This document shows positions 27,501 through 42,500 of a stretch of DNA of 64,000 nucleotides, piece by piece (position 1 is the stretch's first letter; each line of letters begins with the position of its first letter). The notes beneath the pieces were generated by a model, which saw nothing but the letters and a program-made list of their open reading frames with translations, made no database searches and was not told the origin of the DNA. Source of the DNA: Xestospongia muta (lineage: Eukaryota > Porifera > Demospongiae > Haplosclerida > Petrosiidae); contig OY848917.1 of assembly GCA_963693285.1 (NCBI GenBank), forward strand, positions 32,623,245 through 32,687,244, written 5' to 3'. Position numbers and translations under genes: made by a program.

Positions 27501-30500
27501 ACTTTAACTGTTGTTTTTTCTGTGACTTTTCAGCCTTTCTGAGTATCTTATAGCAAGATTATCTATGAATATTTTCTTTAGCTTTTTAAAGCTTTAACGA
27601 TTGTGAACGGAGTTATTAGCATCGATGTTTGACACACCTGTTAATCATAATCCAAGGGAGCTACTTCCTTGAATAAAGAATTGAAGTAAATACTGTAAAG
27701 GATATCTTTAGGGAGATATAGTCTGTTTAAGACATACACTATATTATGCTTTAGTTGTTTGAAGGAAAATCCTTGATGTATAGCTATTATCATTTAATAA
27801 TTCTAGAAAGTAGTGGTAGTACTTAATTACTTTGATTGTATACATTGTAGTTGTACTAATATATGACATTAATGTTATATCTTATTCAGTATGGCCAGAG
27901 TCCATTGTACGTAGCCTGTCGTAATGGTCATGATAAAGTAGTACAAGCATTACTAGACCATGGTGTTCAAGTGGATGTTCAAGACCAGGTCAGTGATATA
28001 TTATGTAGTCTTGTTAAGTTATGTAACACAACAGAGGTTAATGAAGCTACTTCAGTCACACAGGAAATTAACAAAAATGATGTCTATGTATTGTAATTGT
28101 TCAACTATGACTTCGATTATGGATTATCAACACAACATATAACCTTGTAATAAATTTTATACATTTTTGTCAGTTCAGGATAAGCATCTATCTTGAACCT
28201 TCCTTGATTTAAAGATTCTTTGAGTCTTTGAGATATATAGCTATTATCATTTAATAAGTCTAGAAACTAATGGCAGAATCCATCCATGTTTGTTGTGAAG
28301 TTTGCGTTGATCTAAAACTATAATTTAGTACTTAATTACTTTTATTATGTACATTGTAGTTTGTACTAGTATATATCACATTAATATTATGTCTTGTTCA
28401 GTTTGGTGAGACTCCATTGTACAGAGCATGTTTGAACGATCATGATATAGTAGTACAAGTATTGCTAAACCATGGTGTTCAAGTGGATATTCCAGATGAG
28501 GTCAGTGACATATCATGTATTCATGTTAAGTTATAAGATACAACAGAAGTTAATGAAACTACTTTAGTCACACAGGAAATTAAACAAAAGATGATCTCTA
28601 TGTATGTCATTACTCAGCAATTGTTGTAGTCATAGATCAATAGAGCTTTTTAATATCTTTTATAATTACTACAATAAGTAAAATATACGAGGTAGCAGTC
28701 AATATGTAAATATTAAAGGATCTTTTATTTCAATGTACTTTTTGCTTTCTAAAGTGCACAGAAATTGTATATTGATAATTCAACAATTTTGTCAGATTAC
28801 AAACTGTAATCTCTAAACAAACAGTAGATCTTCAACATTGGATAGAGCTTCATGAGATATAATTTTATTGTTTGATTTTGTATTTTTTGTCATTTAGTAT
28901 GGCAGAACACCTCTACATTTTGCCTACTGGAGAGGTAAAGATAACATTATGAAATTATTAATTGAATCAGGAGCTAGTAATTTGGAGGCAGTGAAAGTTG
29001 TGAGTGAAATGTGATATTTAATTAGAAATAAAGGTTGATTAAACTAACATTCTTGATAGAAGACAAAGCTAACAATATCAACATAAGTCAATCAGAGTAA
29101 TATTAAATCCTCTATTAGTAATGTTAATACTATTGTTTAGCTATATATCATAACTTATTAATCAGTTACATATAATGTGTGATGTAATATAATGATCAGT
29201 GAATTATATTGTATCAGTACTTTGTTAGATTATGTGGATATAAATCTGTGATCTCTCCTATAGGACAGTCTCCTTCTCAAATCTACAAATGAAGGTGATT
29301 TAGAAGGTATTAGAGTATCACTTACTAAACAAGCCAATGTTAACATTGCTAATAAGGTATACACTATGTTAATATACCTGTAATTTACAGTAAACTTCCA
29401 AAAGTTCAGCAAATTAGATTTTGCATTGTGATTTTATGTGCAGTTCCTAAAGTAATCATACTTTTCCTAAAGATTTAGCAAAATTAGTGAACCTCATCAC
29501 TTCTGTACATATATAGTGCTCTGTAGTCATGTTTGTGTGGACTATAGACTGTTTAGATAATTGACACTTCAGATCTGAGACACTACTTAATAAACATGCT
29601 ATAATATCATGTACTGGTAGACTTACTTATTCTTTGAAAATATAACAATTTGATGTGAGTAGAGTATTATTATGAAATATTATACTAAAAACAATAACCA
29701 GTTCATGCACTCATTGTTAAATGGTTTATATTTCTATACCTGATAACTATATTAATATCAATATCAGTGTACTGAGTGTCCAGATCATTTAACAATCCAC
29801 ACTTAGTTATCTTACAAACTAGCTGGATAGTTTATATTTCAGTGAGTCATACTCCTATCTATCACTATAAATTGACATGAAAAATAGACTCATCCAGTAG
29901 TGATGTACCAATTACCATGGTTACATGTATTCAAACTCCATACAAAATACTGTAACTACGTGTATATTCCAATTATAATACCGTACATTGAACTTGTCTA
30001 CATAGATATAAGTGATAATGATGCAGTTAGTGATTTGTTAACAAGATATGAAGAGAGTACAGTACTACAGTTTTAGTAATAGAGATTATTACACGATGTT
30101 TTCTGTTAAGTTTTTATTTAAAATCAACTTAGAACTTGTAATGGAATACTACCATTATTTTTTGAACTATGACACCATAGCCTCTCTACAAGTTTTTATT
30201 ATTATATGCCTCAAATTATTAAGATTTGATTGTATCTATTTAATGTTTAGTGGTTTACGTTTTGTAATTTATATAATTTTAAGACCATATTGTACACATT
30301 CTTGTGAAGATTTTATGTAAACAAAAGGAATATTGATAAATTGTATTACATGTACATCTCTTTATTCTCTTTATATCTTACATTATATTAGGAAGGAGAG
30401 ACAGCACTGATTGTAGCTGCTAGGAAAAACTATACAGATATCATACTTCATCTGATTAAGAATGATTGTTCTGTTGACATTAAGGATAAAGTAAGTTAAT

Positions 30501-33500
30501 GTTTGAGATAGAGACAAAGAAAGTTTTTGTTGTTGTTTAACAAAGAAAGTTACTTTTAACAGACATACATCCTTATTGACAATATGTTTCCTGACTAGTC
30601 TAAAGAATGTAGCTTTGGATGTCATATGATAGCATGGATATCTTTGCCAAGATTTTAATTGAGCAATTTTATTAGACACCATGATTCTTAGCATGATAAT
30701 CTGTGTGACAGAGACTAGTAGGACAGTATCACAATCTTTATAAATTATTATTTCAATCGACACATCAGAGTTATCATATATGACTTGTGTTCTTTTGCAA
30801 TAAACATTTGATGTTCTTGAAATTGGATACTAAAATTTTATCTATAAAAGAAAATTACACCAGAATTATTTCATTAAGCTAGAGTCTTACAAGAATTTTA
30901 GTAATGTCAAAATTATATTCATGTTAGCAAACATTGGTATTAACATAAACTTGTGAGGTAGATAAAGTTTGTAGCAAAAGTTTGTTTTTATTTTATATTT
31001 TAAATTTGTATTGTTCAACCACTATATAGCAGCTTTTATACTTTGTGGGAGTAGTAGTCTGGGAATGAGGCTAGTTTCTTGATGTCACAAATCACAGCAT
31101 GAAGCTGTTGGGCAGACAAGTGGTTTATTTCAATTATATAACAACAGATATAGTTAAATTTAACTTTCATAATATATAATATATTATCAAAGGTCTAGTA
31201 CTTGCTTTAGTCATCTCTGGTCAATGTTCTGGTTTCTTGACTTCTTTGTACATCATATTTTATTGTATTTGACATAGTGATTGACTTTTCTAGCAACATT
31301 AGTGAATACCATAGTATTTTGTTAACACTAGATGTCTAAACAAAAAGTCAGAAATATCACTGTAACTTTAGAATGAAATGTTATCATGGAAATCCTAACA
31401 TATGTTTTACTTACTATTCCATCCTGTATCAAATAGTAGACAGTTAGTGTAAATGGTAACACTTTACATCTTCTTTGTGAATTTTGTTTATAATTTAATA
31501 TTGTAAGATTTTTCTGTTGATGGTATGGTTGGAAATACCACTGTAAGATATAAAAGATTCTTTGTCATATGCTTGAAGTTTCATTATTGTATAATGAATA
31601 GTTTTAAGATGAATGCAGTTTAAAATGGTTTGCCAGAGTAACACAAAAAAACAAACTAAATACTTTAACCCTTACCAATTGTAGAGATGTTGGGAGGTAA
31701 TTACAATCTACTACTTATTACATTCTGTCTTTGTATTCTCAGTATGATTACACTGCTTTATACTGGGCAGCCTACAATAACAATGTTGATCTTATTAAGA
31801 TGATTTTGGACCGTACTGTTGAGATTGATATCCAGAATGAGGTTAGTATAATTAAAACTACAATTGTGTTAATAACCATCCATTGTACAAGGTTGTATTT
31901 CTGGTACATGAACTTTAGATGTATTAAGTTTGTTAAACATTATGTCATTTAGTCTGTCTCTATCTCAATATTTGTTTTTTTTTTGCTTCTACCTGATATG
32001 AGATGACATCTATACCCACATATATAAGGACACATTTTGTATAGACAGATATGTGTCAGGGATAGGTACTTTCACCAATTTGAGTGAGTTGTTCTCTTGA
32101 TTGATATGCCATGATTCTAGTAGGCATCATTTCCAGAGGTTGGGGTGATGGTCAAGAATTGTTGCATTTTACCAATATGTGGTACGGCCTGTTCGTGTCT
32201 TATAGATGTGTTTTGCTATAGCACTGGTGTTTGTGTTTTGTCAATCAACATCTCTCTGTTGTTCCTTAAGGTGTTGACAAAGATTTTTACCAGTTTTCAC
32301 AATTGACTAATAGCTTTATGAGGTCTGATCCTAATGAGTTCAATGGAGATGCTTATAAGCAGCAAAATAGATCATATAAGTCCTCATTTGTCATGGTGTA
32401 TAGCAGCAATATCATTTTGAGCATGCGCAAATGTGTTGCTAGCATTATGAATTGTCAATAGTGTTGAGTTTGATGAAGATGCTGCATGTCCTTTTAAACT
32501 ATAGAATATATATTACATAATAACACCTGAATTTCATTGCAAATACAAAGTAGCACAAAGCTTCAAGCACTTGTTATACCAGCAGCTTTAAGAGCATTAC
32601 TATGATTGAGTTCATTTCATTGTGGTAGTCATTCAAGCTTATGAGCCAGAAGGTTCCAAGCAGTTTCAGAATAGATATTCTAAGATTTGCAGGTTATAGG
32701 TATATATGTTCTGTCATGCTAAAATTGATCTAGTAAAAAAATGGTTCAGCAGGTCCTATAAAAAGTTCCAGTCACAAAAATTTTTGATCTGGGGATAATC
32801 AAGTTTGTCCACTACAGTTAACACATGGCATCAGATTTCCACATATTTTACTTATCAAGATACCAATAGAGAATGAGCTAGTCAAGCAAATATACATGTT
32901 TATTACTACAGAAAAATATCCAGATTGTACAGAAACCAAAAAGGATGTTATTAAGAAAAATCGAAAAGGTTATTAGTTGAGAAAGGAGAGTTATACTATA
33001 TATAGAAGAATCCAATTTTATATGAGAAGTTTATTCATTTTCTCAACCTGTATATACAGGATAACTGCCTTTTAAGATTTCTTTACTCAAAAAGAGAACA
33101 ACGGAAGATTTTAATATATAAGTTGTCATGTCAGGGCATTTGGGAACTGACATTGGATGTCTCCATGCCAAATATTGATTTACCACCTCATGCAAAGTCA
33201 CAAATTGCTGTGATAATATGTGTTAAAGAGCCAAATAGTTCTAGAGTTTGTGCAAGTGCAGGAACAACATGACTACTGATTGCAATATATTTGCTATAGC
33301 TTTCTTTACTGACTGATTTGTGTGGTTTTGATAATAATACGTTTTATTAAGGAAGTATTATTCTGTATGATATTATAATTAATTATGTAGACTAATTTAT
33401 TATGAAGGATGTTTATTTTTATATTAAGAAGTGTTGGTTGTTACATGGCATCATCAAGGAAGTCTCTTCTATGAAAAGTCAAACTTGCCCTTATTTTGAT

Positions 33501-36500
33501 GAAATAATTCTTGATTGAAAAGTCATATATCTTTGAGTTTGATAAAGGGAGTCTCTTGTGGTAGCCCTTTACTTGCAAACTGTCTTATGATTGCATGTAG
33601 GATGCTTCAAGTATCTCAAATCCATTTCTTGCTGATGACTTTCATCTTTCTTTGTCTGTCAGTGTTCCTCCTACACACTCTGGCTTCCTATATCAAACGC
33701 AAAATACAATTATATTTGTTAGCTCTGTTATAATGCTCTAGTTTAGATTCAAAGCTAATGGTTATGGTTTAGTGTTACTTTTAATTTTATCATAACATAT
33801 GATAATGTTACAGTTATTGGATTATTACTTCTAGTGTGAGTTAGCAGTAATACTGAGTGTCTTGATCATTTAACAATTCACTATTGGTGTAGATATAGTG
33901 AGTGCTGTGAGAGCTCTAGCTCCACCAATTTTAGGGCTCTGCTCCATTTTATGAGCTAGCATACTGCTTTTATAAGCTCCACTCTTTCATTGTTATATTC
34001 ATATATACATGTATGTAAAGTGTAAAGATTCATTGAGAGCTTTTAAGCTCTCAGTGAACATTTTTACATACAGAAAATAGAATGACTAAAAAAAGATCTT
34101 TACAAGAATAAGATTGTTGTTAGAGAGACTACAGAATTAAACCCACCCTGATTATATTGACAATGATTTGTTTGTCTCTACTAACTACAGTGTTAATAGA
34201 AAGTGATCTGATGATTCTATATATAACTTTAATCTTGACAAAATATTTGACTAACTAAATATGTAGAGGGTGAAAAGAACACCCAATATTTTTCTAAATG
34301 GCAATGATTCCATTCCAAATTTCACTTTGACTTTAAGAAAGAATTTAACTGATAAAATAGTGGAATTATCTCTATTGCTAACGATTGTAGTACTGTAGTT
34401 TGTTCATATCTTGCTAGCAAATCTCTTGACTATGTCATTATCACCTATATCTATGTACTCTCTACATGTAAGTCATTGCTCGATGTCCTTAGACACTTTT
34501 ATGTTACATTTGTATGACAACCTTTTGTGGATACTATGTGTCATATGAAATCTAAACTATCTATCTAGTTTAAGGTAAAAGTCAAATAAATACATTAGAT
34601 ATAATTTTATGCAGACTGTATTGACCTACATGTGTAAGACATCTTGCTCTGTTTATTAAACAAGATAATTACTTGTGTATTATGTAGTAGTGTAGGAAAA
34701 TTATCTATTCAAATGTCATTCATTGTAACCTCTACCTCTTTTGTGTCTTTTCTTTATTGGGTAGTTCACATAAACATGCTAATATATGTGAGTAGTTCTG
34801 TATCTTTACATTATTACCTTATTTGGATAGACCAGATTCATATGATTAACATGTCATTTGGAGAAGTTAAAGTAATAAAATGTACATATGTCCTGTGATT
34901 AAACAATAGTCATCCAACGCTCTCTCTGATTGGCTCTTTGAATATTTTTACTGGTTATTTGGGATTTGACAACATAATGTACATTTCAATGATAAATATA
35001 AACTAAATGATCTTATCTTTATTTCTGTAATATCTTATAATATTGTCTGTTCTTGTAGTTATTTCTCTAGCTATGACATTGTAGCCTCTCTACCCATTTT
35101 ATAGATATCAGGAGACATTTAAAAGACATTGTGTTTTTATTGGCTCCTGAAATATGTGTGTCACTAACCATATTGAATACAACTATTCAATAATTATTGA
35201 TTTTATTTGGTAAAATATATTCAAAGAGCATTTTGCACACAATTTTGTTAAGATTTGGTCCTAACAAGCAAACAATGACAAATTTCTAAATACATGCACA
35301 TAAATACTTGTACAGTGTGCATCTGTTTATTCTCTTTATGTAATGTTTATTAGCATGGAGAGACTGCACTCCATGTGGCATCTAAGAAAAACCATACTGA
35401 TATTGCACTTCTTCTGATTAAGAGTGGCTGTTCTGTTGATATTAAGGATAATGTGAGTTAATATAGGTTGCACACTTCCTAACAAAGCCACTTACAGTAG
35501 TAGTAGTTCATATGTTTATGTATCTATGGTCTAGCAAGCTAAGGTCTTCTTAGCTGACAGTCAAATCTCTCTATCTTATCAAAAAATTTTAAATACATGT
35601 AAGGTGTACATCTATTTCTTCTCTTTATGTGATGTTTATTAGTATGGAGAGACTGCACTCTATGTGGCATCTGAGAAAAACCATTCTGATATTGTACTTC
35701 TTCTGATAGAGAGTGGCTGTTCTGTTGATATTAAGGATAATGTGAGTTAATATAAGTTGCACACTTCCTAACAAAGCCACTCACAGTAGTAGTTCATATG
35801 TTTATGTATCTATTCATACATGACTTCTTTTCTTTTACAATAAACATTTGCTGTTCTTGAAATTGGATACTAAAGTTTTATTAACAAAAAAATGACACCA
35901 GAATTAATTCATTAAGCTAGAGTCCCACAAGAAGAATCTTAAGAATGTCAAAGTTATATTCATGTTACCAAACATTGGTATTAGCATAAACTTCTGAGGT
36001 TGCTAAGGTTTCTGTAAATTTTTGTGGTACTCTCAACCACTCATAGCAAAAGTAGTGTGATATTTTGTTTGTTTTTCCTTAGATAGGAATTAAATTTTAA
36101 TCTTGCAAAAGAATATTAATCCTCATCTTTTAAAGGAATAATTCTTGCTTCAGTGCCATGTGATAACAATGACATTGATAAGAGAATGAGCTAGTCGTGC
36201 AAATACACATGTTTATTGCTACAACAAGATATCCAGATTGTACAGTAACGAAAAAGCTTGTTGAGAAGAAAAATCAAAAATAAAGAGTTTGCGCAAGTGC
36301 AGGAACAATATTGCTACTGATTGCAGTATGTTTGGTAGTACAAACATGAAAGAGCTCTTAGAGGTTCAAATAACAGTCAACATAATCATATTTTAATACC
36401 TAAATAATAAACATTACTTTTATGTTTCAGTTAATTTTTGAAAAATCTGTCAAACAGCATAACATGATTTATAATATTCTACTGATCGTAAAATATTCTT

Positions 36501-39500
36501 GCCTTTGATATCTGGAGTGTATTGTTGTTTTAGTATGTCTTATTAAGGAAGAGCTTTTCTGTATGCTAGGATAATTAATTATGTAGACAATATATTATGA
36601 AGGATGCTCATTTTATATTGAAAAATAGACTGCCTCTAGACTTCTACTATCCTGTAATGATGTAAATCAATTAGGACTTAATGGAACAGTGAGATCAATT
36701 ACTAGCAAACAAGGTAGCCTTGTTAGTGGAGGTATATCTTTGAAGCATTAGATTGCTGATATAAAGGAGAGTCAGTTGAATGCTAAGATGCATGGCATCA
36801 TCAAGGAACTCTCTTCTATGATAAGTTGAACTTGCCCTTATTTTAATGAAATAATTCTGCTTGAAGAAGTCATTTATTTTTGAGTTTAATTAGGGAGTCT
36901 CTTGTGCTAGCTCTTCACTTCAGTGAGGGCTATGAGAGCTCTAGCTGCACAAACGTTTAGGACTTTGCACCATCTTTTGAGCCAACATATTACTTTTATG
37001 AGCTCCACCCTTTCATATATGTAAAATGTAAACAAAAATCTTTACAATAACAAGATTGTTGTTAGAGACACCACAGAATTAAATTTAACCTGATTTTATT
37101 GACAATGATTTATTAGTCTGTACTACAGTGTTATAAACAAATTACTTGACTAACTAAATTTATAGAGGGTACAAACAACACTTATTATTTTGCCAAATGA
37201 TAATGATTCCATTGCAAATTCTACTTTCGTTTTAAAAAGAACTTAACTGATAATATATTGGAATTATCTCTATTGCTAACAACATACAGTAGTACTGTAG
37301 TTTGTTTATATCTTGTTAACAAATCACTTGAGTATGTCATTATCACTTATATCTATGTACTCTCTGTTATGACAACACTTGTATATTTAAATATTTTAAA
37401 ATAGACAAGTTTAACATATATAATTGGAATATACATGTAGTTACAGTATATTATGTAAGTTTGTATATATGTAACCATGGAAACTACTACATGTAAATCA
37501 TTGCTCAATGTCTTTAAACACTTTTGTGTTAAATTTGTATGACAACCTTTTGTGGATACAATATGTCATATGAAATCTAAACTATCTATCTCGTTTTTTG
37601 TAAAAGTCAAGTGAATACATTAGATGTAATCTTATGTGGACTGTTGTGACCTACATGTATAATACATTTTGCTCTGTTTATTAAACAATATACCTAAGTA
37701 TGTATTATGTAGTAGTGTAGGAAAAGTATATACTCAACATCTATTGACTGAGATTTTTACCAGTTTCCATAATTGACTAATAGCATTATGAGATCTCATC
37801 CTGATGAGTTCGATGGAGATGTTTGTAAGCAGAAAAATAAATCATATAACTCCTCATTTTGTGCCCTGACATCTAGGTGTATAGCAGCCGTATCATTTTG
37901 AGCATGCTCAAATGTGTCGATAGCATTATGAATTCTTGATAGTGTTGAGTTTGATTCAGATGCTGCATGTCCTTATAAACTATAGAATATATATTACATA
38001 ATAACACCTGAATTTAATTGCAGATACAAAGTAGCACAAAACTTCAAGCAATTGTTAGACCAGCAGCTTTAAGAGCATTACTTGAGTGAGTTATTTTATT
38101 TGAGGTAGTCATTCAAGCTTATGAGCCAGAAGGTTGCAAGCAGTTTTAGAATAGACATTCTAAGATTTGGAGGTATAATAATATGTGTGTCTGTCATGCT
38201 AAAATTGGTCCTGTAAAAAACTGGTCTTTATAAAAAAAAATCAGTCACGAAACGTTTTTGTCTGAGGATAATCAAATTAGTCCACCACAGTTAACGTATG
38301 ATATCACATTTTGACATATTTTACCTATCAAGATATCAAAGGAGAATGAGCTATTCGTGCAAATATACATGTTTATTACTACAGAAAGATATCCAGATTG
38401 TACAGTAACCAAAAAGCGAGTTAAGAAGAAAAATCAAAAAAGATTATTAGTTGAGAAAGGAGAGTTATACTATATATAGAAGAAGAATCCAATTTGATAT
38501 GATAAGTTTATTCATTTTATCAACCTGTATATATAGGATAACTGTCTTATAAGATTTATTTACTCAAAAGGAGAACAACAGATGATTTTAATAAGTTGTC
38601 ACATAGACACCACTTCAGGGCATTTGGCAATCAAAATCAGGATGTCCACCAGTAACACTACAAATTTTTCACTTCATGCCAAATATTGATTTACCACCTC
38701 GTGCTAAGTCACATATTACTTGCAATAATGTGTATGAAAGAGCCAAATATTGTTTTAGAATTTGTACAAGTGCACGAACAACATGGCTACTGATTGCAGT
38801 ATGTATGGTATAACTTTCACCACATCTCTGTGTGCTGGATATAATTCAGCTGAAAGTACATACACTGAGCACTTTCTACAGCCTCACCTACTTCAATGCT
38901 TGGAAGCACTACAAAATTCCTGTGTCTACAATGAAGAAGAAAGATAGGACAATTATGTAATTGAATGTTGGTACCTGTATATTATAAATCTAAACAACCA
39001 GCAGAGAGTAGGAAGGTGGTGTATTGCGATCAATGTCAAGATTGGTTTCATGATGATTGTGTGAATGTACCCAATATTATTTGGAAAGGAGATAAAATTA
39101 GTTGGTTTAGTAAAGCCTGTATTAAGTAATTATAGTATTATATTTTTGTAAATATACAGAATGAATAGGTAATTGTTTTTGTCATTTATTACTATAGTTG
39201 TAGCAACTCAGTGTTTATAATGTGTGTGTTAAGGCTGGTACCATATTTTGAAAGAATAGGACCAACAATTTCAGTCTGAGAACTAAACTTTTCAGACTTT
39301 ATGGCAGAACATTCGTTTCAGGGTAGGACCAATTTTTCATGACAAAGTGGTACTAGGACCATTTTTTTCATGAAAGTAATGATCAAAGGGACCAAACGTT
39401 TCTATCCTAGGACTGACATTTTTGGTCCTATAACAATTTTTTTTGTCATTGGGACCATTTTTTCAGTAACAGTTCATTATGTAATTCCTTTAGTACCTGT

Positions 39501-42500
39501 GAAGCATACCATTCCTTAAAATTACTACACAGAAAGCTTTGTTAACACTAAGGTCCATTGACTGCATACAGTCAATGTTGTTGTCTGGTACAATTAAATC
39601 AATCTGATTATATTGACAATGATTTGTTTGTCTGTACTAACTAAAGTGTTAATAGAAAGTGAGCTTATGAGTCTATATATATAACTTTAATCTTAACAAA
39701 CTATTTGACTAACTAAATTTGTAAAGGGTGAAAAGAACACCCAATATTTTTCCAAATGGCAATGATTCCACTTCAAATTCCACTTTGATTTTAACAAAGA
39801 ACGTAACTGATAAAATAGTGGAATTATCTCTATTGTTAACAATTGTAGTACTGTAGTTTGTTCATATCATCTGAGCAAATCACTTGACTATATCACTATC
39901 ACTTATATATATTTACTCTCTGCATGTAAGTCATTGCTCAATGTCCATAGACACTTTTATGAGTAGTTCTGTATCTTTACATTATTACCTTATTTGGTTA
40001 TATCAGATTGATATGATTAACAAGTTATTTGGAGAAGTTAAAGTAATAAGATATACATATGTCCTGTGGTTAAACAATAGTCATCCAACACTCTCTCTGA
40101 TTGCCTGTTTGAATATTTTACTAGTTATTTGGGATTTGTTAACATAATGTATATTTCACTGATAAATGTAAAATAAAAGGTCTTGTCTTTATTTCTGTAA
40201 TATCTTATAATGTTGTCTGTACTTGTAGTTATTTCTCAAATTATGACACTATAGCCTCTCTACCCATTTTACAGATGTTAGGAGACTTTAAAAACATTGT
40301 GTTTCTATTGGCTTCTGTAAATATATGTGTCACTCACCATATTGAATACAACCATTCAACAATTATTGATTTAATTTGGTAAAATATATTCAAAGAATAT
40401 ATTGCACACAATCTTGTTAAGATTTGGTCCTAACAAACAAACAATGACAAATTTCTAAATACATAAATACATATACATAAATAATACATGCACATAAATA
40501 TATGTACAATGTACATGTGTTTATTCTCTTTATGTCATACATTTAAGAGAATGCACTCTTTGTGGCTGCTGAGAATAACCATACCGATATTGCACTTCTT
40601 CTGATTAAGAGTGGCTGTTCTGTTGATTTTAAGAATAATGCAAGTTAATATAGGTTGCACACTTCCTAACAAAGCCACTTACATAGTAGTAGTTCATATG
40701 TTTATGTATCTATGGTCTAGCAAGATAGACAGTCGCATCTTCTTAGCCAACAGTCAAATCTTTCCACCTCATTAAAACATTTCTAAATACATGTACATAA
40801 ATACATCTATACTTTACATGTATATGTTAGTTAATTTGTGTTTTCTGTATCACACTTAGTTATGAAATAGTTTACAAATAAGGAGCTCAGACATTGTTGT
40901 CAATACCTACAATGAGCTCTATTATTTGTACATATATACATATATATAATGTAAGAATGGGTTACTGGCTTATCATTTTCTACCTTTATCCAAATAGTTC
41001 ATGCGTTTTGAAGTCAATAGTTGTAATTGTAATAATATTGTCTTATTTTTTACCATACATTTAAGTATGTGTACAATGTACATCAGTTTATTCTCTTTAT
41101 GTCATACATTTATTAGAGTGGAGAGACTGCACTCTATGTGGCTGCTGAGAAAAACTATATTGATATTGCACTTCTTCTGATTGAGAGTGGCTGTTCTGTT
41201 GATATTAAGAATGATGTAAGTTAATATAGGGTTGTAGTACTGATTAACAAAACCACTTACATAGTAGTTCATATGTTTATATATTAATAGTCTCAGGTGG
41301 GTGTAAGCAGTGTATATTAAAACTACAACTATGCTAAAATTCATACCTTATACAAGATTGTCTTTCTGACATAGGTAAACAGTGTGTGATATGGTCCTAA
41401 CATGTGTTGGGCCATATTGTTATGCACACACACACACACATATATACATGTGTGTCCACTTCCTTCATTTTGTTGTATTGTCATATAAGTCATTTCAATA
41501 AAATAAAATTCACATGTATTAACTGCTGATAAACATGGCAACTAATGAATTTAAATTACTATTACTGTGAACATTTCAAATATAGTGTGACTGATCAAGG
41601 TTCAAAATTATATAAAAGTTTCTGAAAGCAGAGAATTATCTTTGAGCAGAACCATAATTTCATCAATTCCCCAATGTTCTAACACGTTAAATATGTATAC
41701 TATAGTCCTTCCATTAAATGCCTCAGTATTTATTTAATCACAACATCATTGACCAGGTGTTTAGTTATCTTCAAATCTCTCAACAGTTATTTGATGCATC
41801 ACTAGCAACACTCACAAGTAAATAGCAAAATATGATAACATGTTAGAAAATGAAAACTTGTGATGCCAAGCATACTACTGACTGTACCCATACATGACTG
41901 GCATTTCTTCCCATCATCTGTTTTATACAAGCACAATACTTATGTCTGATATTTATCTAATATAGGCATTTATTCAAAGTAGACAGACAGAAAAGTAATA
42001 ACTTAATTATAATAAATTGGGATATAGTACTGTGCCACAAACTTGTTACTCTTTAAATTTTATTATAAGCAGCTTTTCTATACGGCTACACATCTAGTCA
42101 ATTTCCATTTTTATACGCTCTTCGCCTCATTAAAAAAATTTTAAATACATGTACATAAATACATCTATACTTTACATGTATATGTTACTTAATTTGTGGT
42201 GTCTGTATTACACTTAGTTATGAGATAGTTTAAAAATAAAGAGCTCAGACATTGTTTTGAATACTTGCAATGAGCTATGACCACATGGAGTCACTTTGTC
42301 TTCATTCTAATCATATAAGTAGTGCTGCTATAATAAAGGCATTCTCTGGCCCTTAAATTATTCTTCCTACTCCATTAATATGACTTTATAGCTTTAAAAT
42401 TATTGTTAGATGTAATATAAATTACACATTATATCCTGTATTGGTATCTACATTAAGTGCAATTAGCCTTGAACAGTTTAAATTAAACAAACAGTGACAA

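Larger units (their letters stand above)
35742..41116. other. 5.4-kb intron rich in transposon relics
   Basis: It contains a short ULP1-type fragment (36165-36345, with CAAGTGCAGGAACAATATTG matching copy 1), a second copy of the 33340 block (36530-37020), a longer ULP1/PHD relic (37740-39129), a GGACCA-rich degenerate repeat (39235-39480), a copy of the 34141 block (39596-40545), and a damaged ankyrin exon (40541-40639). I see no live exon in this stretch. Confidence 0.6.

Noticed and set aside
20333..28140. In-frame peptides of 40-60 residues continuing from each family A exon into the intron (begin VSDISC, often end QHITL)
   Set aside because: They start at a strong GTCAGTGA donor, the copies differ by stops and frame shifts, and their similarity is explained by duplication of whole exon-intron units. 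Intron retention would truncate the protein.
20234..28500. Regular repeats that might be read as a CRISPR array or satellite
   Set aside because: The conserved 99-nt blocks are open ankyrin exons with splice borders, the spacers are homologous introns, and the context is eukaryotic.
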